Shown here: positions 35,846 to 44,905 of the stretch, one piece after another
How the letters are laid out: every line of letters starts with the position of its first letter
How positions within the stretch are numbered: position 1 is the stretch's first letter
NCBI RefSeq assembly: GCF_000521785.1
Contig: NZ_JALZ01000015.1
Span: 24,737 to 88,736, forward strand
Reading direction: 5' to 3'
Length of the DNA: 64,000 bases
From: Roseivivax halodurans JCM 10272
Lineage (GTDB): Bacteria; Pseudomonadota; Alphaproteobacteria; Rhodobacterales; Rhodobacteraceae
Program-made: the position numbers and the translations under genes
Notes under the pieces: model-generated
The model's input: the letters and a program-made list of their open reading frames with translations, nothing else
The model's database searches: none
Told to the model about the DNA's origin: nothing

Positions 35846-37528
35846 TTACTCGTCGTCGCGGTTCAGCGCCGCGCCGAGGATGTCGCCGAGCGATGCGCCC
35901 GAGTCGGAGGAGCCGTACTGCTCGACCGCTTCCTTCTCTTCGGCGATCTCGCGGGCCTTGATCGAGAGGCCCAGGCGACGCGTCTTCATGTCGACGTTGG
36001 TCACGCGCACGTCGATCTTGTCGCCGACCGAGAAGCGCTCGGGGCGCTGCTCCGCACGGTCACGCGACAGGTCGGAGCGGCGGATGAAGGACTTCATGCC
36101 CTCGTATTCCACCTCGATGCCGCCGTCCTCGATCGCGGTGACCTCGCAGGTCACGATCGAGCCGCGCTTGATGCCGCCGGCCGCCTCGGCGAACTTGTCG
36201 CCGCCCAGCGCCTTGATGGAGAGCGAGATGCGCTCCTTCTCGACGTCGGTGTCCTGAACCACGGCCTGGACGACGTCGCCCTTGCGGTAGTTCTGGATGG
36301 CGTCCTCGCCACGCTCGTCCCAGGAAAGGTCCGAAAGGTGGACCATGCCGTCGATGTCGCCTTCGAGGCCGACGAACAGACCGAACTCGGTGATGTTCTT
36401 GACCTCGCCCTCGACCTCGGTTCCCGGCGGGAACTGCTCGTCGAAGACTTCCCACGGGTTGCGCTGGGTCTGCTTGAGACCGAGCGACACGCGGCGCTTG
36501 GCCTGATCGATCTCGAGCACCATGACCTCGACCTCCTGGGAGGTGGAGACGATCTTGCCCGGATGCACGTTCTTCTTGGTCCAGCTCATCTCGGAGACGT
36601 GGACAAGACCCTCGACCCCCGGTTCCAGCTCCACGAAGGCGCCGTAATCGGTGATGTTGGTGACGCGGCCGGTATGCACGGAGGCCAGCGGGTACTTCGC
36701 CGCCACCAGATCCCACGGATCTTCCTGCAGCTGCTTCATGCCGAGGCTGATGCGGTGCGTCTCGCGGTTGATCTTGATGACCTGAACCTTGACCGTCTCG
36801 CCGATCGCGAGGATCTCGGACGGGTGGTTCACGCGGCGCCACGCCATGTCGGTCACGTGCAGCAGGCCGTCGACGCCGCCGAGATCGACGAACGCGCCGT
36901 ACTCGGTGATGTTCTTGACCACGCCGTCGACCGCCTGGCCCTCTTCGAGGTTGGCGATGACTTCGGCGCGCTGCTCGGCGCGGCTCTCCTCGAGGATCGC
37001 ACGGCGCGAGACCACGATGTTGCCGCGGCGGCGGTCCATCTTGAGGATCTGGAACGGCTGCTTGAGGCCCATGAGCGGGCCTGCGTCACGCACGGGGCGC
37101 ACGTCGACCTGGGAGCCGGGCAGGAACGCCACGGCGCCGCCGAGATCGACGGTGAAGCCGCCCTTGACGCGGCCGAAGATCGCGCCCTCGACGCGGGCGT
37201 CCTCGCCGTAGGCCTTCTCGAGACGGTCCCAGGCTTCCTCGCGGCGTGCCATGTCGCGGCTGATGACGGCCTCGCCGCGGGCATTCTCTGCCGCGCGGAG
37301 GTAGACCTCCACCTCGTCGCCGACGGTGATGCCGGAATCTTCGCCGGGATTCGCGAATTCCTTGAGATCGACGCGGCCTTCCATCTTGTAGCCGACATCG
37401 ATGATGGCCTGGCCCGCCTCGATGGCGATGACCTTGCCCTTGACGACACTGCCCTCGTTGGGCGTGTCCATTTCGAGGCTTTCGTTAAGGAGGGCCTCGA
37501 AGTCCTCCATGGATGCGTTCTGAGCCAT
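35846..37528 (-). CDS. rpsA: 30S ribosomal protein S1
   Basis: 560 residues with six S1 RNA-binding domains in series, e.g. GSVVKGKVIAIEAGQAIIDV (domain 1, ~20), GAVAFLPGSQVD (2), YGAFVDLGGVDGLLHVTDM (3, ~205), YGAFVELEPGVEGLVHVSEM (4), GLFVGLEGDIDGMVHLSDL (5) and ITCEV.A..DGGIEVEYEG (6). Starts MAQNASMEDFEALLNES. S1 brings mRNA to the ribosome. It is separated from cmk by a DUF4168 gene and a 570-bp region with its own predicted promoter, so it is probably transcribed independently. Confidence 0.97.
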   Translation of the reverse strand: MAQNASMEDFEALLNESLEMDTPNEGSVVKGKVIAIEAGQAIIDVGYKMEGRVDLKEFANPGEDSGITVGDEVEVYLRAAENARGEAVISRDMARREEAWDRLEKAYGEDARVEGAIFGRVKGGFTVDLGGAVAFLPGSQVDVRPVRDAGPLMGLKQPFQILKMDRRRGNIVVSRRAILEESRAEQRAEVIANLEEGQAVDGVVKNITEYGAFVDLGGVDGLLHVTDMAWRRVNHPSEILAIGETVKVQVIKINRETHRISLGMKQLQEDPWDLVAAKYPLASVHTGRVTNITDYGAFVELEPGVEGLVHVSEMSWTKKNVHPGKIVSTSQEVEVMVLEIDQAKRRVSLGLKQTQRNPWEVFDEQFPPGTEVEGEVKNITEFGLFVGLEGDIDGMVHLSDLSWDERGEDAIQNYRKGDVVQAVVQDTDVEKERISLSIKALGGDKFAEAAGGIKRGSIVTCEVTAIEDGGIEVEYEGMKSFIRRSDLSRDRAEQRPERFSVGDKIDVRVTNVDMKTRRLGLSIKAREIAEEKEAVEQYGSSDSGASLGDILGAALNRDDE

Positions 37529-37686
37529 GTAGCTTACGTGTTTCCTTTGACGTCGTTATGCTGGCCGGGTGGTTGTCTCCACCGGTCTTGGGTTGGTCGG
37601 GGGCGATGCGCAAAACAAAGAGGGCCGGTGGTTCCGACCCTGCTCGATCCCTGTCCTGCGGCGTTTTCGCTCTGGTGACGCCGCGC

Positions 37687-37715
37687 GGTATACGTCCAAC
37701 GCGACGTTAACGCAA
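37687..37715 (-). promoter_or_regulatory. Candidate rpsA promoter
   Basis: On the minus strand: TTGCGT (37715-37710), exact 17-bp spacer, TATACC (37692-37687). Predicted transcript start near 37680, leaving a leader of about 150 nt, plausible for autoregulation by S1. Confidence 0.5.
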
Positions 37716-37972
37716 GTCCGCCGGCACTGGCCGCGCCGCCCCGTCCGCGCGCCGCGCCACTCCGACCCTGCCGTCACGCGCCGCGGGTGTCCGCCCGTCG
37801 CCGCGGCATGGCGCCTCCGTCCCGCGGGATGCGCATCGAGACCGGCGACATCTTGCGAACGTTTCCCCGCGACGTCCCGTCGGACCGCCGCGACCGGCGT
37901 GCCCGTCCCGGCGATCCCGGCGCCCCGTGCGGCGACGGCTTCGCGCACGGCCCGCGCTAGCGATACCATTCG

Positions 37973-38006
37973 GTACGAAACTCCCCGGACTTCTTGCGTT
38001 TCGTAC
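37973..38006. promoter_or_regulatory. Perfect inverted repeat GTACGAAAC-N16-GTTTCGTAC
   Basis: Arms 37973-37981 and 37998-38006 are exact 9-bp complements; an overlapping TACC-ATTC-GGTA dyad precedes. This looks like a regulator binding site, but no gene starts next to it. Confidence 0.4.
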
Positions 38007-38035
38007 AATCCCCTCGGGGACAGCCCTGTCGGCCA

Positions 38036-38069
38036 TAAAAAGGGCGGACCCGAGAGGATCCGCCCGAAA
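38036..38069 (-). terminator. Terminator of the DUF4168 gene
   Basis: Stem GGGCGGA/TCCGCCC (38042-38048 with 38059-38065); on the minus strand followed by TTTTT (38041-38037). AAAA flanks on the other side give partial bidirectionality. Confidence 0.85.
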
Positions 38070-38098
38070 ACCCGGAACAGGTCCGTGTGAGGCTCGGA

Positions 38099-38581
38099 TC
38101 AGCCCGCGTCTTCGCTCTGCATTTCCTGCAGGCGCTGGGCGATCTTCTGGTTCAGTTCCTCGTCCATGGACGCGGCGCGGTTGATCGCCATATAATCCTC
38201 GAACGACAGCCCCTCGGTCTCCTCGATGGCGGCGCGCATCTCGGTGTTCGCCTCCTCGATGATCTCCTTCTGCTGGGCCTCATCCTCGACGCCCTGCAGC
38301 TGCGATGCGTATTGGTCACGGATTTCAGTGACTTCCATGACAGCCGACGCGAACGCCTCGATCTGCTCGTCCTCGAAGACCGGCGTCTGCTGGTCGCTCT
38401 GCGCGGTCGTCTCGTCGCCGGTCGCCGGTGCGGACTGCTCGCTCTGCTGCATCTCGTCCTGCGACTGCGTCTCGGTCTGCATGTCGCCTGTGGAGCTCTC
38501 CTGAGCGGCGACGAAGGATGCCGGAACGGCTGCGATGGCGGCGGCCAGGGTGGCGGCGGTGATCTTGCGCGTCGGGAACAT
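38099..38581 (-). CDS. Secreted DUF4168 domain protein
   Basis: 160 residues; MFPTRKITAA has AAGGAG upstream, and a signal peptide ends at VAAQ-ES (about residue 25). Residues 25-70 are a low-complexity Gln/Glu/Ser/Thr linker. DUF4168 follows: FEDEQIEAFASAVMEVTEIR, then QQKEIIEEANTEMRAAIEE.EGLSFEDYMAI, and a terminal DEELNQKIAQRLQEMQ helix. Periplasmic helical protein, function unknown. It sits between cmk and rpsA, which are usually neighbours in alphaproteobacteria. Confidence 0.85.
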   Translation of the reverse strand: MFPTRKITAATLAAAIAAVPASFVAAQESSTGDMQTETQSQDEMQQSEQSAPATGDETTAQSDQQTPVFEDEQIEAFASAVMEVTEIRDQYASQLQGVEDEAQQKEIIEEANTEMRAAIEETEGLSFEDYMAINRAASMDEELNQKIAQRLQEMQSEDAG

Positions 38582-38712
38582 GGCTGCTCCTTTCCAGTCT
38601 GTGGATGCCGGTCGCGCTCTCCGCGTCCGGTCTGACCCCGACATGGGGTCCATGACCGCGCGGTGCAAAATACATCGGCGTAATCTTGCGTTTACCCGAC
38701 GAGAGCGGGCGG

Positions 38713-39327
38713 CTATCCGCCCCGCGCCGCCTCGACGGCCGCGATGGCCGCGGCAACCGCCGTCTCGATGTCGAGCCGCGATGTGTCGATCTCAGTCGCG
38801 TCGTCGGCAGGACGCAGCGGCGCATCCGCCCGCCCCATGTCCCGCTCGTCCCGGTCGCGAATGTCCTGCAGCACATCCTCGAACCGCGTCTCCGCCCCTC
38901 CCGCGACGAGTTCACGAAAGCGCCGCTCCGCCCGCACCTCGGCGCTCGCGGTGACGAAGATCTTGGCCTCGGCGTCGGGACAGATCACCGTGCCGATGTC
39001 ACGCCCGTCGAGGACAGCACCGCCCGACCGGCGCGCGAAGGCGCGCTGGAAATCGAGCAGCGCCGCGCGCACCTCGGGGATCGCCGCGACCTTGGAGGCC
39101 GCCTGCCCCGCCTCCGCGGACCGCAGCGCCGCCGCATCGCCGAGATCCGCCGCCTCGAGTGCCCGCGCCGCCGCGATCGGCTCCGCGCCGTCGAGCATGC
39201 GCCGCCCCACGGCGCGGTAGAGCAGCCCGGTGTCGAGATGCCCGAAGCCGTAATGCGCGGCGACGCGCTTGGCGATGGTGCCCTTTCCGGACGCGGCGGG
39301 GCCGTCGATGGCGATGGTGAAGGCCAT
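38713..39327 (-). CDS. cmk: (d)CMP kinase
   Basis: 204 residues. P-loop [16 protein letters not shown] at the N-terminus, [11 protein letters not shown], and the NMP/LID residues [18 protein letters not shown] and [15 protein letters not shown]. Phosphorylates CMP/dCMP. Its ATG shares one base with the aroA stop, so the two are an operon. Confidence 0.95.
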   Translation of the reverse strand: MAFTIAIDGPAASGKGTIAKRVAAHYGFGHLDTGLLYRAVGRRMLDGAEPIAAARALEAADLGDAAALRSAEAGQAASKVAAIPEVRAALLDFQRAFARRSGGAVLDGRDIGTVICPDAEAKIFVTASAEVRAERRFRELVAGGAETRFEDVLQDIRDRDERDMGRADAPLRPADDATEIDTSRLDIETAVAAAIAAVEAARGG

Positions 39328-40682
39328 CAGAACACTCCGTTGTCGCGGGTGATCGACGCGCCGAGCCGGGTCATCAGCGGCTCGAAGATCGGGAAGGACG
39401 TCGCGATCGGGCCCGCATCGTCGACGCGGACCGGCTCGCGCGACGCAAAGCCCAGAACGAGGAACGACATCGCGATGCGGTGGTCGAGACGGCTCTCCAC
39501 CGTCGCGCCGCCCGGCACGCCGCCTGCGCCCCTTCCGGTGACGGCCCACCAATCCTCGCCCTCCTCGACCTCGATGCCGCAGGCCCGCAGGCCCTGTGCC
39601 ATCGCGTCGATCCGGTCGCTCTCCTTGACCCTGAGCTCCTTGACCCCGGTCATCAGCGTCCGGCCGGTGGCGCAGGACGCGACCGCCGACAGGACCGGGT
39701 ATTCGTCGATCATGGAGGCTGCGCGATCGGGCGGCACCTCGATCCCGCGCAGATCCGGCGAGAACCGCGCGCGCAGATTGGCGACAGGCTCGCCGCCCTC
39801 CTCGCGCTCGTTCTCGTAGGTGAGATCCGCGCCCATCTCGCGCAGCGTGGTGAAAAGCCCCGCCCGCGTCGGGTTGAGCCCGATATTCGGCACCAGCACG
39901 TCCGAGCCCTCGGTGATGAGCGCGGCGCAGACCGGGAAGGCGGCCGAGGACGGATCGCGCGGCACTGCGATCTCCTGCGGGCGCAGTTCGGGCTGGCCGC
40001 GCAGGGTGATCACGCGGCCGTCGGGGCTGTCCTCGACCGACACCTGCGCCCCGAACCCCGTCAGCATCCGCTCGGAATGGTCGCGCGTCGCCTCGCGCTC
40101 GATCACCACGGTCTCTCCGGGCGCGTTGAGGCCTGCCAGAAGCACCGCCGATTTCACCTGAGCCGACGGCACCGGGGTCTCGTAGCGCACCGGCACGGGA
40201 TCGGCCGCCCCGACGATGGTCATCGGCAGCCGCCCGCCCGAACGTCCGACCGCTTGAGCCCCGAAGAGCGACAGCGGATCGGTCACCCGCGCCATCGGCC
40301 GCTTGTTGAGGCTCGCATCCCCTGTGAAGGTCGCGGAGATCGGCGACGTCGCCATCGCGCCCATGATGAGCCGCACGCCAGTTCCGGAATTGCCGCAGTC
40401 GATGACCTGATCGGGTTCGGCGAAACCGCCCGTGCCGACGCCGTTGACGTGCCAGGTGTCGCCGCGCTTCTCGATGTCGGCGCCGAAGGCCTGCATGGCC
40501 TTGGCGGTGTCGAGAACGTCCTGCCCCTCGAGCAGCCCGGTCACCCGCGTCTCGCCCACCGCGAGGGCGCCGAGGATCAGGGCCCGGTGCGAGATCGACT
40601 TGTCGCCCGGCACCTCCGCCGTGCCGGTGAGCGGACCGGAGCGGCGCGCGGTCATGGGAATGGGGGCGGCGTGGCTCGACAT
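39327..40682 (-). CDS. aroA: 3-phosphoshikimate 1-carboxyvinyltransferase (EPSP synthase), class II-type
   Basis: 451 residues. EPSP synthase with [15 protein letters not shown] (residues 26-40), [36 protein letters not shown] and the final [13 protein letters not shown]. The set GDK, SAQ.K, R.H.E and N.TR is the signature described for class II enzymes (CP4-like). At the glyphosate-selectivity position the sequence is CGNSGTGVR with Gly100, whereas the tolerant CP4 enzyme has Ala. Shikimate pathway step 6, cytoplasm. Transcribed with cmk. Confidence 0.96.
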   Translation of the reverse strand: MSSHAAPIPMTARRSGPLTGTAEVPGDKSISHRALILGALAVGETRVTGLLEGQDVLDTAKAMQAFGADIEKRGDTWHVNGVGTGGFAEPDQVIDCGNSGTGVRLIMGAMATSPISATFTGDASLNKRPMARVTDPLSLFGAQAVGRSGGRLPMTIVGAADPVPVRYETPVPSAQVKSAVLLAGLNAPGETVVIEREATRDHSERMLTGFGAQVSVEDSPDGRVITLRGQPELRPQEIAVPRDPSSAAFPVCAALITEGSDVLVPNIGLNPTRAGLFTTLREMGADLTYENEREEGGEPVANLRARFSPDLRGIEVPPDRAASMIDEYPVLSAVASCATGRTLMTGVKELRVKESDRIDAMAQGLRACGIEVEEGEDWWAVTGRGAGGVPGGATVESRLDHRIAMSFLVLGFASREPVRVDDAGPIATSFPIFEPLMTRLGASITRDNGVF

Positions 40683-40757
40683 GAAGGCTCCTCGGATCGT
40701 GCGTCCCTGCCTGTTAGCAAGCGCGCCCGGCCCCGTCCATCGCGCCCGGCGCTGCCT

Positions 40758-40805
40758 CTTCTTCTTGATCCAAATATCCCCGGGGTCCGGGGGCGGAGCC
40801 CCCGG
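40758..40805 (-). repeat. Dispersed palindromic repeat, copy D (trmB-aroA gap)
   Basis: Plus strand CTTCTTCTTGATCCAAATAT then CCCCGGGGT and a 7-bp stem CCGGGGG/CCCCCGG (40787-40793 with 40799-40805). It begins about 7 bp past the trmB stop (minus strand). Same architecture as copies A and C with diverged loop. Confidence 0.8.
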
Positions 40806-40812
40806 CCTGCGC

Positions 40813-41526
40813 TCAAGTCCGGCGGAATTCCATGTAATGCGGCACCCGGCCCTCGCGCAGCGCCTTCCGCTCGTATCGCGTGGAGGGCCAGCCGGCCCAG
40901 GGCTCGCGCCAGTCGCGCGGGCCTTCAGCGAGCCACTCGAACCCGGCGCGCGGCACCTCTTCCATGGTCTGCCGCACGTAATCGGGGATGTCCGTCGCGA
41001 CCCGCAGGAGCGCGCCCGGGATTATGGCTGCATGCAGCGGCCGCAGATGCTCCGGAGTGACGAACCGGCGGCGATGATGCCGCTTCTTCGGCCAGGGATC
41101 GGGATAGAGCAGATAGGCGCCGGCGAGACTGCCCGCCGGCAGCACGTCGAAGAGATCCCGCACGTCGCCCGGATGAACGCGCACATTCGACGCGCCACTC
41201 TCGCGCAGCTTGCCGAGCATCATCGCAACGCCGTTGATGTAAGGCTCGCAGCCGATGAAGCCGTGATCCGGGAAGCGCCCGGCCATCTCGACAAGGTGCT
41301 CGCCGCCGCCGAAGCCGATCTCCAGCACAACCGGCTTCCCGCCGAAGAGCGAGGCCGGGTCAATGGGATCCCGGTCCGGATTCTCGTCCCAGCCCACGTT
41401 CTCGACCCGCAGCTGTGGCAGGTCCTCGTCGAGGTAGCGCTCCTGCGCGGGGCGCAGGGCGTGGCCCTTGAGGCGGCCGTAGAAGTTGCGCCAGGGGGCG
41501 CCCGAGGGATGGGTGTCGCGTGTCAT
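40813..41526 (-). CDS. trmB: tRNA (guanine-N7-)-methyltransferase
   Basis: 237 residues. TrmB family: [17 protein letters not shown] (SAM motif I), [28 protein letters not shown] (the conserved PDPWPKKRH catalytic loop, about residue 145) and STRYERKAL near the C-terminus. Makes m7G46 in tRNA. Co-directional with aroA-cmk. Confidence 0.96.
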   Translation of the reverse strand: MTRDTHPSGAPWRNFYGRLKGHALRPAQERYLDEDLPQLRVENVGWDENPDRDPIDPASLFGGKPVVLEIGFGGGEHLVEMAGRFPDHGFIGCEPYINGVAMMLGKLRESGASNVRVHPGDVRDLFDVLPAGSLAGAYLLYPDPWPKKRHHRRRFVTPEHLRPLHAAIIPGALLRVATDIPDYVRQTMEEVPRAGFEWLAEGPRDWREPWAGWPSTRYERKALREGRVPHYMEFRRT

Positions 41527-41568
41527 GGGCCGCGCGGATAGCGCCGCGCGAGCCTGCGTGCAACGTCC

Positions 41569-42528
41569 CTAATGCGCCACCCGCAGCCAGTCGTGGACGA
41601 ATGCCAGCTTCCGCCGCACGCCCGAGCGCAGCACGAACGGATAGAGATCCGGCAGGTCCATCGCGCGGTTCACATGGTTGACGGCGATGGAGAGATTGAC
41701 GGCGAGCGTCAGCAGCGCCTCGGTGTCACTCTCGGCATAGGCATCGTAGCCGATCGGGGGCCCGTCCGGCAGCCGCAGATGCGCCGCCGCCGCGCTGTCC
41801 AGCAGGTCGACGAGATGCATCAGGTGCGCCAGCGTCTCGGCCCAGTCCTCGTGCGGATGGGCGGTGGCGTAGGGGGTGATGTGGTCGTCGCCCGGTGTCT
41901 TCGGATTGGCGTAATGCTCCTTGAGCGCGGCGCCGTAATCCGCGCGCTCGTCGCCGAAAGTCTCGCGGAACGCCTCGGGGAACCCGTCGCGTTCGCTCAG
42001 ACGGACATGCAGAAAATGCGCGGTCTCGTGGCGCATGTGGCCGAGCATCGTCCGGTAGAGCTCGCCGAGATTCTCCTGTCGCTGGGCGAGCACCGCATCG
42101 CGCGCCTCGCTGACATTGATCGTGATCGTGCCGTTGGCGTGGCCCATTGTGACCGGTTTCTTGCCCTTGGTCGTCTTCTCCGACAGCATCCGGAAGACCG
42201 GCCGTTCGCCCGGATCGTCGGGGCCGAACCAGCCCCATCGCCCGAGAGTGGCGAGCATCCATCGCTTGGCGCTCTCCGCCTCGGCCCAGAGCGCCAGGTT
42301 TCCCTGCTCCCCGCGGTCGGGCACGACTTCGGTCATCGCGCATGAGCGGCAGAGGCCCGTGTCCTCGCCGCGCCAGTTGCAGCCGATCTCCTGGCGGTTG
42401 GTGCAATGCGGTCCGTCGACCGACATCTTCTGCAGGTCCGGATCGAACACCAACTCCTCGCCGCAGGTGCAGGTCAGGTTGTGGAAGTAGACGCGCGTCC
42501 CGCATGCGGGACAGGAGAAGATCTGCAT
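41569..42528 (-). CDS. Putative zinc-binding metallopeptidase with zinc ribbons (COG4307)
   Basis: 319 residues from MQIFSCPACG. N-terminal zinc-ribbon cysteines (CPACG, CTCGEE, later CNWRGEDTGLCRSC). Central HETAH (in MRHETAHFLHVRL, about residue 175) is an HExxH metallopeptidase motif, with DYGAALKEHY downstream supplying a third ligand candidate (Glu/His). The family is uncharacterised. Its cytoplasmic location is inferred from the lack of signal peptide. Confidence 0.8.
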   Translation of the reverse strand: MQIFSCPACGTRVYFHNLTCTCGEELVFDPDLQKMSVDGPHCTNRQEIGCNWRGEDTGLCRSCAMTEVVPDRGEQGNLALWAEAESAKRWMLATLGRWGWFGPDDPGERPVFRMLSEKTTKGKKPVTMGHANGTITINVSEARDAVLAQRQENLGELYRTMLGHMRHETAHFLHVRLSERDGFPEAFRETFGDERADYGAALKEHYANPKTPGDDHITPYATAHPHEDWAETLAHLMHLVDLLDSAAAAHLRLPDGPPIGYDAYAESDTEALLTLAVNLSIAVNHVNRAMDLPDLYPFVLRSGVRRKLAFVHDWLRVAH

Positions 42529-42566
42529 GGGTTTCCGGCCGTGATGATTGCGCTCAGCGACGCAGC

Positions 42567-42590
42567 AACCGTCGGGCACACCCGACGGTT
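42567..42590. other. Perfect 10-bp hairpin upstream of the zinc peptidase gene
   Basis: AACCGTCGGG/CCCGACGGTT (42567-42576 with 42581-42590), CACA loop. No T tract on either strand. It is 39 bp upstream of the peptidase start and downstream of the aldo/keto reductase stop on the minus strand. Could be a terminator without U tract or a binding site. Confidence 0.4.
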
Positions 42591-42703
42591 CCGCGATGGG
42601 CCGTGCGGCCTCGAGCAAGCAGCCGCATCGAGTCGGCCCGCTCCGCGAACGACGCCGGCTGCTGGGGCACACAGGGCGGCGCGCGAAACGTGGCCTCTGG
42701 CCC

Positions 42704-43747
42704 TCAGTAAGGGAACGGATGCGCCTTATGTACCGCGTCCAGCTCCGCCGCGAGCTCGTCCGAAATCGTCACCCCCACCGCGCCGAGCGCCCGTTCGAGC
42801 TGTGCGTCAGTGGATGCTCCGAGGATCGAGGCGGCGACAAACGGCCGCCGTGCCGACCAGGCGAGCGCCATGTGCACGGGGTCGAGGCCGAAGCGCTCGG
42901 CGACGTCGAGATAGGCGTCGACAGCCGGGAAGACCCGGTCCGACACGCGACCGCCCAGCGTGCCGTTGACCGACATGCGGCTGCCCGCGGGCACCGCGCC
43001 GCCCTGGTACTTGCCGGTCAGGAGGCCCGCGGCGAGCGGCGAATAGGGAAGAAGCCCCACACCCTCGTTGACGAAGAGCTCGGCGAGATCAAGGTCGGCC
43101 TGCCGGTAGAGCAGCGAATACTCGTTCTGCACGGTCTGCACCTCGGGCGTGCCGGTCTCGCGGGCGATGCGCAGCCATTCCGACGTACCCCAGCAGGATT
43201 CGTTCGAGAGGCCGAAATGCCGGATCGTGCCGCGTTCGACCTGCTCGCCCAGCCAGCCGAGCACGTCGTGCATGTGCTGGCGCGTCGCCTCGCGGTCCTG
43301 CTCCCACGGCGCAAAGGTCCAGGACTTGCGGAAGGCGTAGCTGCCGCGGTTCGGCCAGTGCAGCTGGTAGAGGTCGATGACGTCGGTCCTGAGACGCTTC
43401 AGCGAAGCCTCGAGCGCCTCGGTGAGGGATTCAGGGGTGATGGGCGCGCCGTCGCGGACGGCGTTCTGGCCCTCTCCGGTGATCTTGGTGGCGACGATCC
43501 AGTCGTCGCGCTTTCCGGTCTTCGCAAACCAGTCGCCGATGATCTCCTCGGTCCGCCCGACCGTCTCCTTGGCGACCGGGTTCACCGGATACATCTCGGC
43601 GGCGTCCATGAAGTTGATGCCCGCATCGAGCGCCCGCTCGATCTGGGCATGGGCATCCTCGAGCCCGGTCTGGCTGCCATATGTCATCGTGCCGAGGCAG
43701 AATTCGGACACGGTGAGGCCGGTTCGGCCGAGCGGGCGGTACTGCAT
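42704..43747 (-). CDS. Aldo/keto reductase (Tas-like)
   Basis: 347 residues. TIM-barrel NADPH-dependent reductase with the family tetrad: Asp in FMDAAEMYPVNP, Tyr in the same segment, Lys in WIVATKITG, His in DLYQLHWPNRG; the C-terminal cofactor loop is ILGASTDAQLERAL. Close to E. coli Tas/YajO types. Substrate unknown, probably carbonyl compounds. Confidence 0.92.
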   Translation of the reverse strand: MQYRPLGRTGLTVSEFCLGTMTYGSQTGLEDAHAQIERALDAGINFMDAAEMYPVNPVAKETVGRTEEIIGDWFAKTGKRDDWIVATKITGEGQNAVRDGAPITPESLTEALEASLKRLRTDVIDLYQLHWPNRGSYAFRKSWTFAPWEQDREATRQHMHDVLGWLGEQVERGTIRHFGLSNESCWGTSEWLRIARETGTPEVQTVQNEYSLLYRQADLDLAELFVNEGVGLLPYSPLAAGLLTGKYQGGAVPAGSRMSVNGTLGGRVSDRVFPAVDAYLDVAERFGLDPVHMALAWSARRPFVAASILGASTDAQLERALGAVGVTISDELAAELDAVHKAHPFPY

Positions 43748-43816
43748 GAGAGGGGCTCCGTCGTCTGAGGTCGCGCGGACACTAGCCTCTGGTTGGCCGG
43801 TGGCAAGCGGGCAGCT

Positions 43817-44905
43817 TCAGCCCGGACCGCCGATATCGGTCGGTGCGACCGCCACGGATTTGAGCACGGCATAGCAACGCGTGCCCTCGGCGAGGTTCAG
43901 CGCCTCGGCGCTGCGCCGGGTCACGCGGGCGAGCAGCATGTCACCGCCCGAGCGCAGCTGCGCCGTGACCCCGGGGCCGCCGCCGTAGCGGAGCGAGGCG
44001 ATCTCGACCGGCAGGACGTTCAGGGCTGAGATGCCGCGCGGAGGCTCGGTCGCGATCATGACGTCCTGCGCAAGGATGCGGACCCGCAGCGCCGTGCCCG
44101 GCGCCGCCTCGATGCGCGGCAGGAAGAGCCGCCCCCCCGAGACCGCGAGCTCCGTCACGCCGTCCTCGGCATGGGACGTGACGCGCGCGGGAATCACCGC
44201 GCCCGCCTCGCGCAGTCCGAGGATGTTGACGAGCGCCGGATCGGACAGGAGGTCGCCGGGCGGCCCCGCCTGCATCACCCTGCCCGCCTCCATCAGCACC
44301 AGATGATTGGCGAGCCGCGCCACCTCGGCGAGGTTGTGGCTGACATAGAGGATCGGCAGCCCGGCGCGGTCGCGCAACCGCTCGAGATAGGGCAGGATCT
44401 CGGCCTTGCGTGCCTCGTCGAGCGCCGCGAGCGGCTCGTCCATCAGCAGGATGTCGGGCTCGGAGAGGAGAGCGCGGCCGATCGCGACCCGCTGCGCCTC
44501 GCCGCCCGAAAGTGCACCCGGCCGGCGGTCCAGCAGCGCCTCGATCCCGAGGAGCCGCGCGGTCTCGACCAGATCGCCCGGGCCACGCTGCCGCGTCACC
44601 CGGCGCGAGTAGAGGAGGTTCTCGCGAACGGTCAGGTGGGGAAAAAGTCGGTGCTCCTGGAAGACGTAGCCTGTCCGGCGGCGATGGACCGGCACGTCGA
44701 TGCCCTGAGCCTCGTCGAAGAGCGTCCGCCCGCTCAGGCAGATCCGCCCCGCATCGGGCCGCAGAAGCCCCGCGATGGCGTTGACGACGCTGGTCTTGCC
44801 CGACCCCGACCGTCCGAAGAGGACCGTGACGCCCGCGGGCGCGTCGAAGTCCACGTCGAGCGCGAAGTCCCCGAGGCGATGGCGGATCGCGACCTCGAGG
44901 CTCAT
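43817..44905 (-). CDS. modC: Molybdate ABC transporter ATPase ModC
   Basis: 362 residues from MSLEVAIRHR, the ATG overlapping the modB stop by 4 bp. Walker A FGRSGSGKTSVVNAI, Q-loop YVFQEHRLFPHLTV, signature LSGGEAQRVAIGRALL, Walker B ILLMDEPLAALDE. The C-terminal ~70 residues are a molybdate-binding MOP domain (NVLPVEIASLRYGGGPGVTAQL). Supplies molybdate for enzymes like the molybdenum hydroxylase at the left end. Last gene of modABC. Confidence 0.95.
   Translation of the reverse strand: MSLEVAIRHRLGDFALDVDFDAPAGVTVLFGRSGSGKTSVVNAIAGLLRPDAGRICLSGRTLFDEAQGIDVPVHRRRTGYVFQEHRLFPHLTVRENLLYSRRVTRQRGPGDLVETARLLGIEALLDRRPGALSGGEAQRVAIGRALLSEPDILLMDEPLAALDEARKAEILPYLERLRDRAGLPILYVSHNLAEVARLANHLVLMEAGRVMQAGPPGDLLSDPALVNILGLREAGAVIPARVTSHAEDGVTELAVSGGRLFLPRIEAAPGTALRVRILAQDVMIATEPPRGISALNVLPVEIASLRYGGGPGVTAQLRSGGDMLLARVTRRSAEALNLAEGTRCYAVLKSVAVAPTDIGGPG

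Larger units (their letters stand above)
37529..38098. other. 570-bp region upstream of rpsA
   Basis: Holds the predicted rpsA promoter (37687-37715), the minus-strand terminator of the DUF4168 gene (38036-38069) and a perfect 9-bp inverted repeat (37973-37981/37998-38006). Open frames on both strands are Arg/Ala/Pro-rich, lack good ribosome sites and look non-coding. The part between 37720 and 37960 shows nothing recognisable. Confidence 0.5.

Noticed and set aside
37556..38008. Possible gene in the rpsA upstream region (minus strand)
   Set aside because: Starts with a plausible-looking helix but becomes Arg/Gly-rich, lacks a ribosome site and spans the rpsA promoter and leader.
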